Origin: Flavobacterium sp.
GTDB taxonomy: Bacteria; Bacteroidota; Bacteroidia; Flavobacteriales; Flavobacteriaceae
Reading direction: 5' to 3'
Assembly (NCBI GenBank): GCA_012032075.1
Contig: JAAURU010000281.1
Coordinates: forward strand, 1 to 5,235
DNA: 5,235 bases
The notes beneath the pieces were generated by a model, which was not told the origin of the DNA, did not search any database, and worked only from the letters and a program-made list of their open reading frames with translations. A program made the position numbers and the translations under genes. The stretch's first letter is position 1, and the number at the start of each line of letters is the position of its first letter. Positions 5,059 to 5,235 of the stretch are shown piece after piece.

Positions 5059-5235
5059 ATGAATGAATTAAATCTTTACTTACTTGAAAATATAGGCTAT
5101 AATTTTAAGCAAATTATTTTAGCTTTAACTGTGGTTTTAATAATAGCCACTATTGTGTTTGCTATTATTCGTTATGAAATGAAATTAATTTCATTATATT
5201 TGTTAATAATTATAGTAATACTTTATTTAAATTTT
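5059..5235 (+). CDS. Start of a membrane protein, possibly transfer-related (partial)
   Basis: An ATG 17 bases after the mobB-like stop, behind an A-rich leader (TTATATAAAA), opens a frame of 59 codons with no stop before the window edge. A short polar N-terminus is followed by two hydrophobic helices: about residues 18-36 (QIILALTVVLIIATIVFAII region) and 43-59 (LISLYLLIIIVILYLNF), joined by RYEMKL. Two N-terminal helices and a position directly after mobB suggest the start of a VirD4/TraG-type coupling protein, or a small membrane protein preceding it. No ATPase motif can be seen in the portion present, so this is inference from position and topology only. Confidence 0.65.
   Translation, partial: MNELNLYLLENIGYNFKQIILALTVVLIIATIVFAIIRYEMKLISLYLLIIIVILYLNF

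Overview
The window is very AT-rich and looks like part of a mobilizable plasmid or integrated mobile element from the phylum Bacteroidota, most likely a Flavobacterium-type host. Three things support this: codons that strongly favour A/T in third position, A-rich translation leaders with no Shine-Dalgarno sequence, and promoter-like boxes of the Bacteroidota form TAnnTTTG. The diagnostic pair is a BfmA/BtgA-type mobilization accessory gene followed directly by a MobB-type (DUF5712) putative relaxase. That pair is characteristic of Bacteroidota mobilizable elements.

Positions 1-344 hold no convincing gene. The stretch is visibly richer in G and C than the rest and is full of structure: a 14-bp palindrome, a long hairpin (75-120), a perfect 9-bp inverted repeat and a pair of 38-bp direct repeats. 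A replication or maintenance site, or a non-coding RNA, is possible but unproven. Positions 345-2070 carry five small plus-strand genes of phage/plasmid accessory type. They are arranged in two transcription groups (413-1130 and 1204-2070), each preceded by a copy of the same 30-bp promoter-like element. The products are a 186-aa protein of a widespread uncharacterised family (WGYxQTN motif), a 46-aa protein, a 46-aa cysteine-motif (zinc-ribbon-like) protein, a 70-aa protein and a 163-aa protein.

A bidirectional intrinsic terminator (2080-2110) closes this block. It also serves a small minus-strand gene (2109-2340) that appears broken by two one-base deletions, both in runs of seven A. Positions 2341-2655 are non-coding. 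They contain a 15-bp tandem duplication, an inverted repeat and a GC-richer island with a hairpin, which together make the best candidate for the oriT used by the relaxase.

The mobilization operon begins at 2656: bfmA/btgA-like, then one base later the 592-aa mobB-like relaxase gene with an HVH (HUH-type) motif, then 17 bases later the start of a membrane-protein gene cut by the window edge. By position that gene may be a coupling protein or a small transfer membrane protein. The expected working model is that the BfmA/BtgA-like protein helps MobB bind and nick oriT, and that a resident conjugation machine supplies the channel. No replication initiator, integrase, transposase, CRISPR array, tRNA or rRNA is visible.
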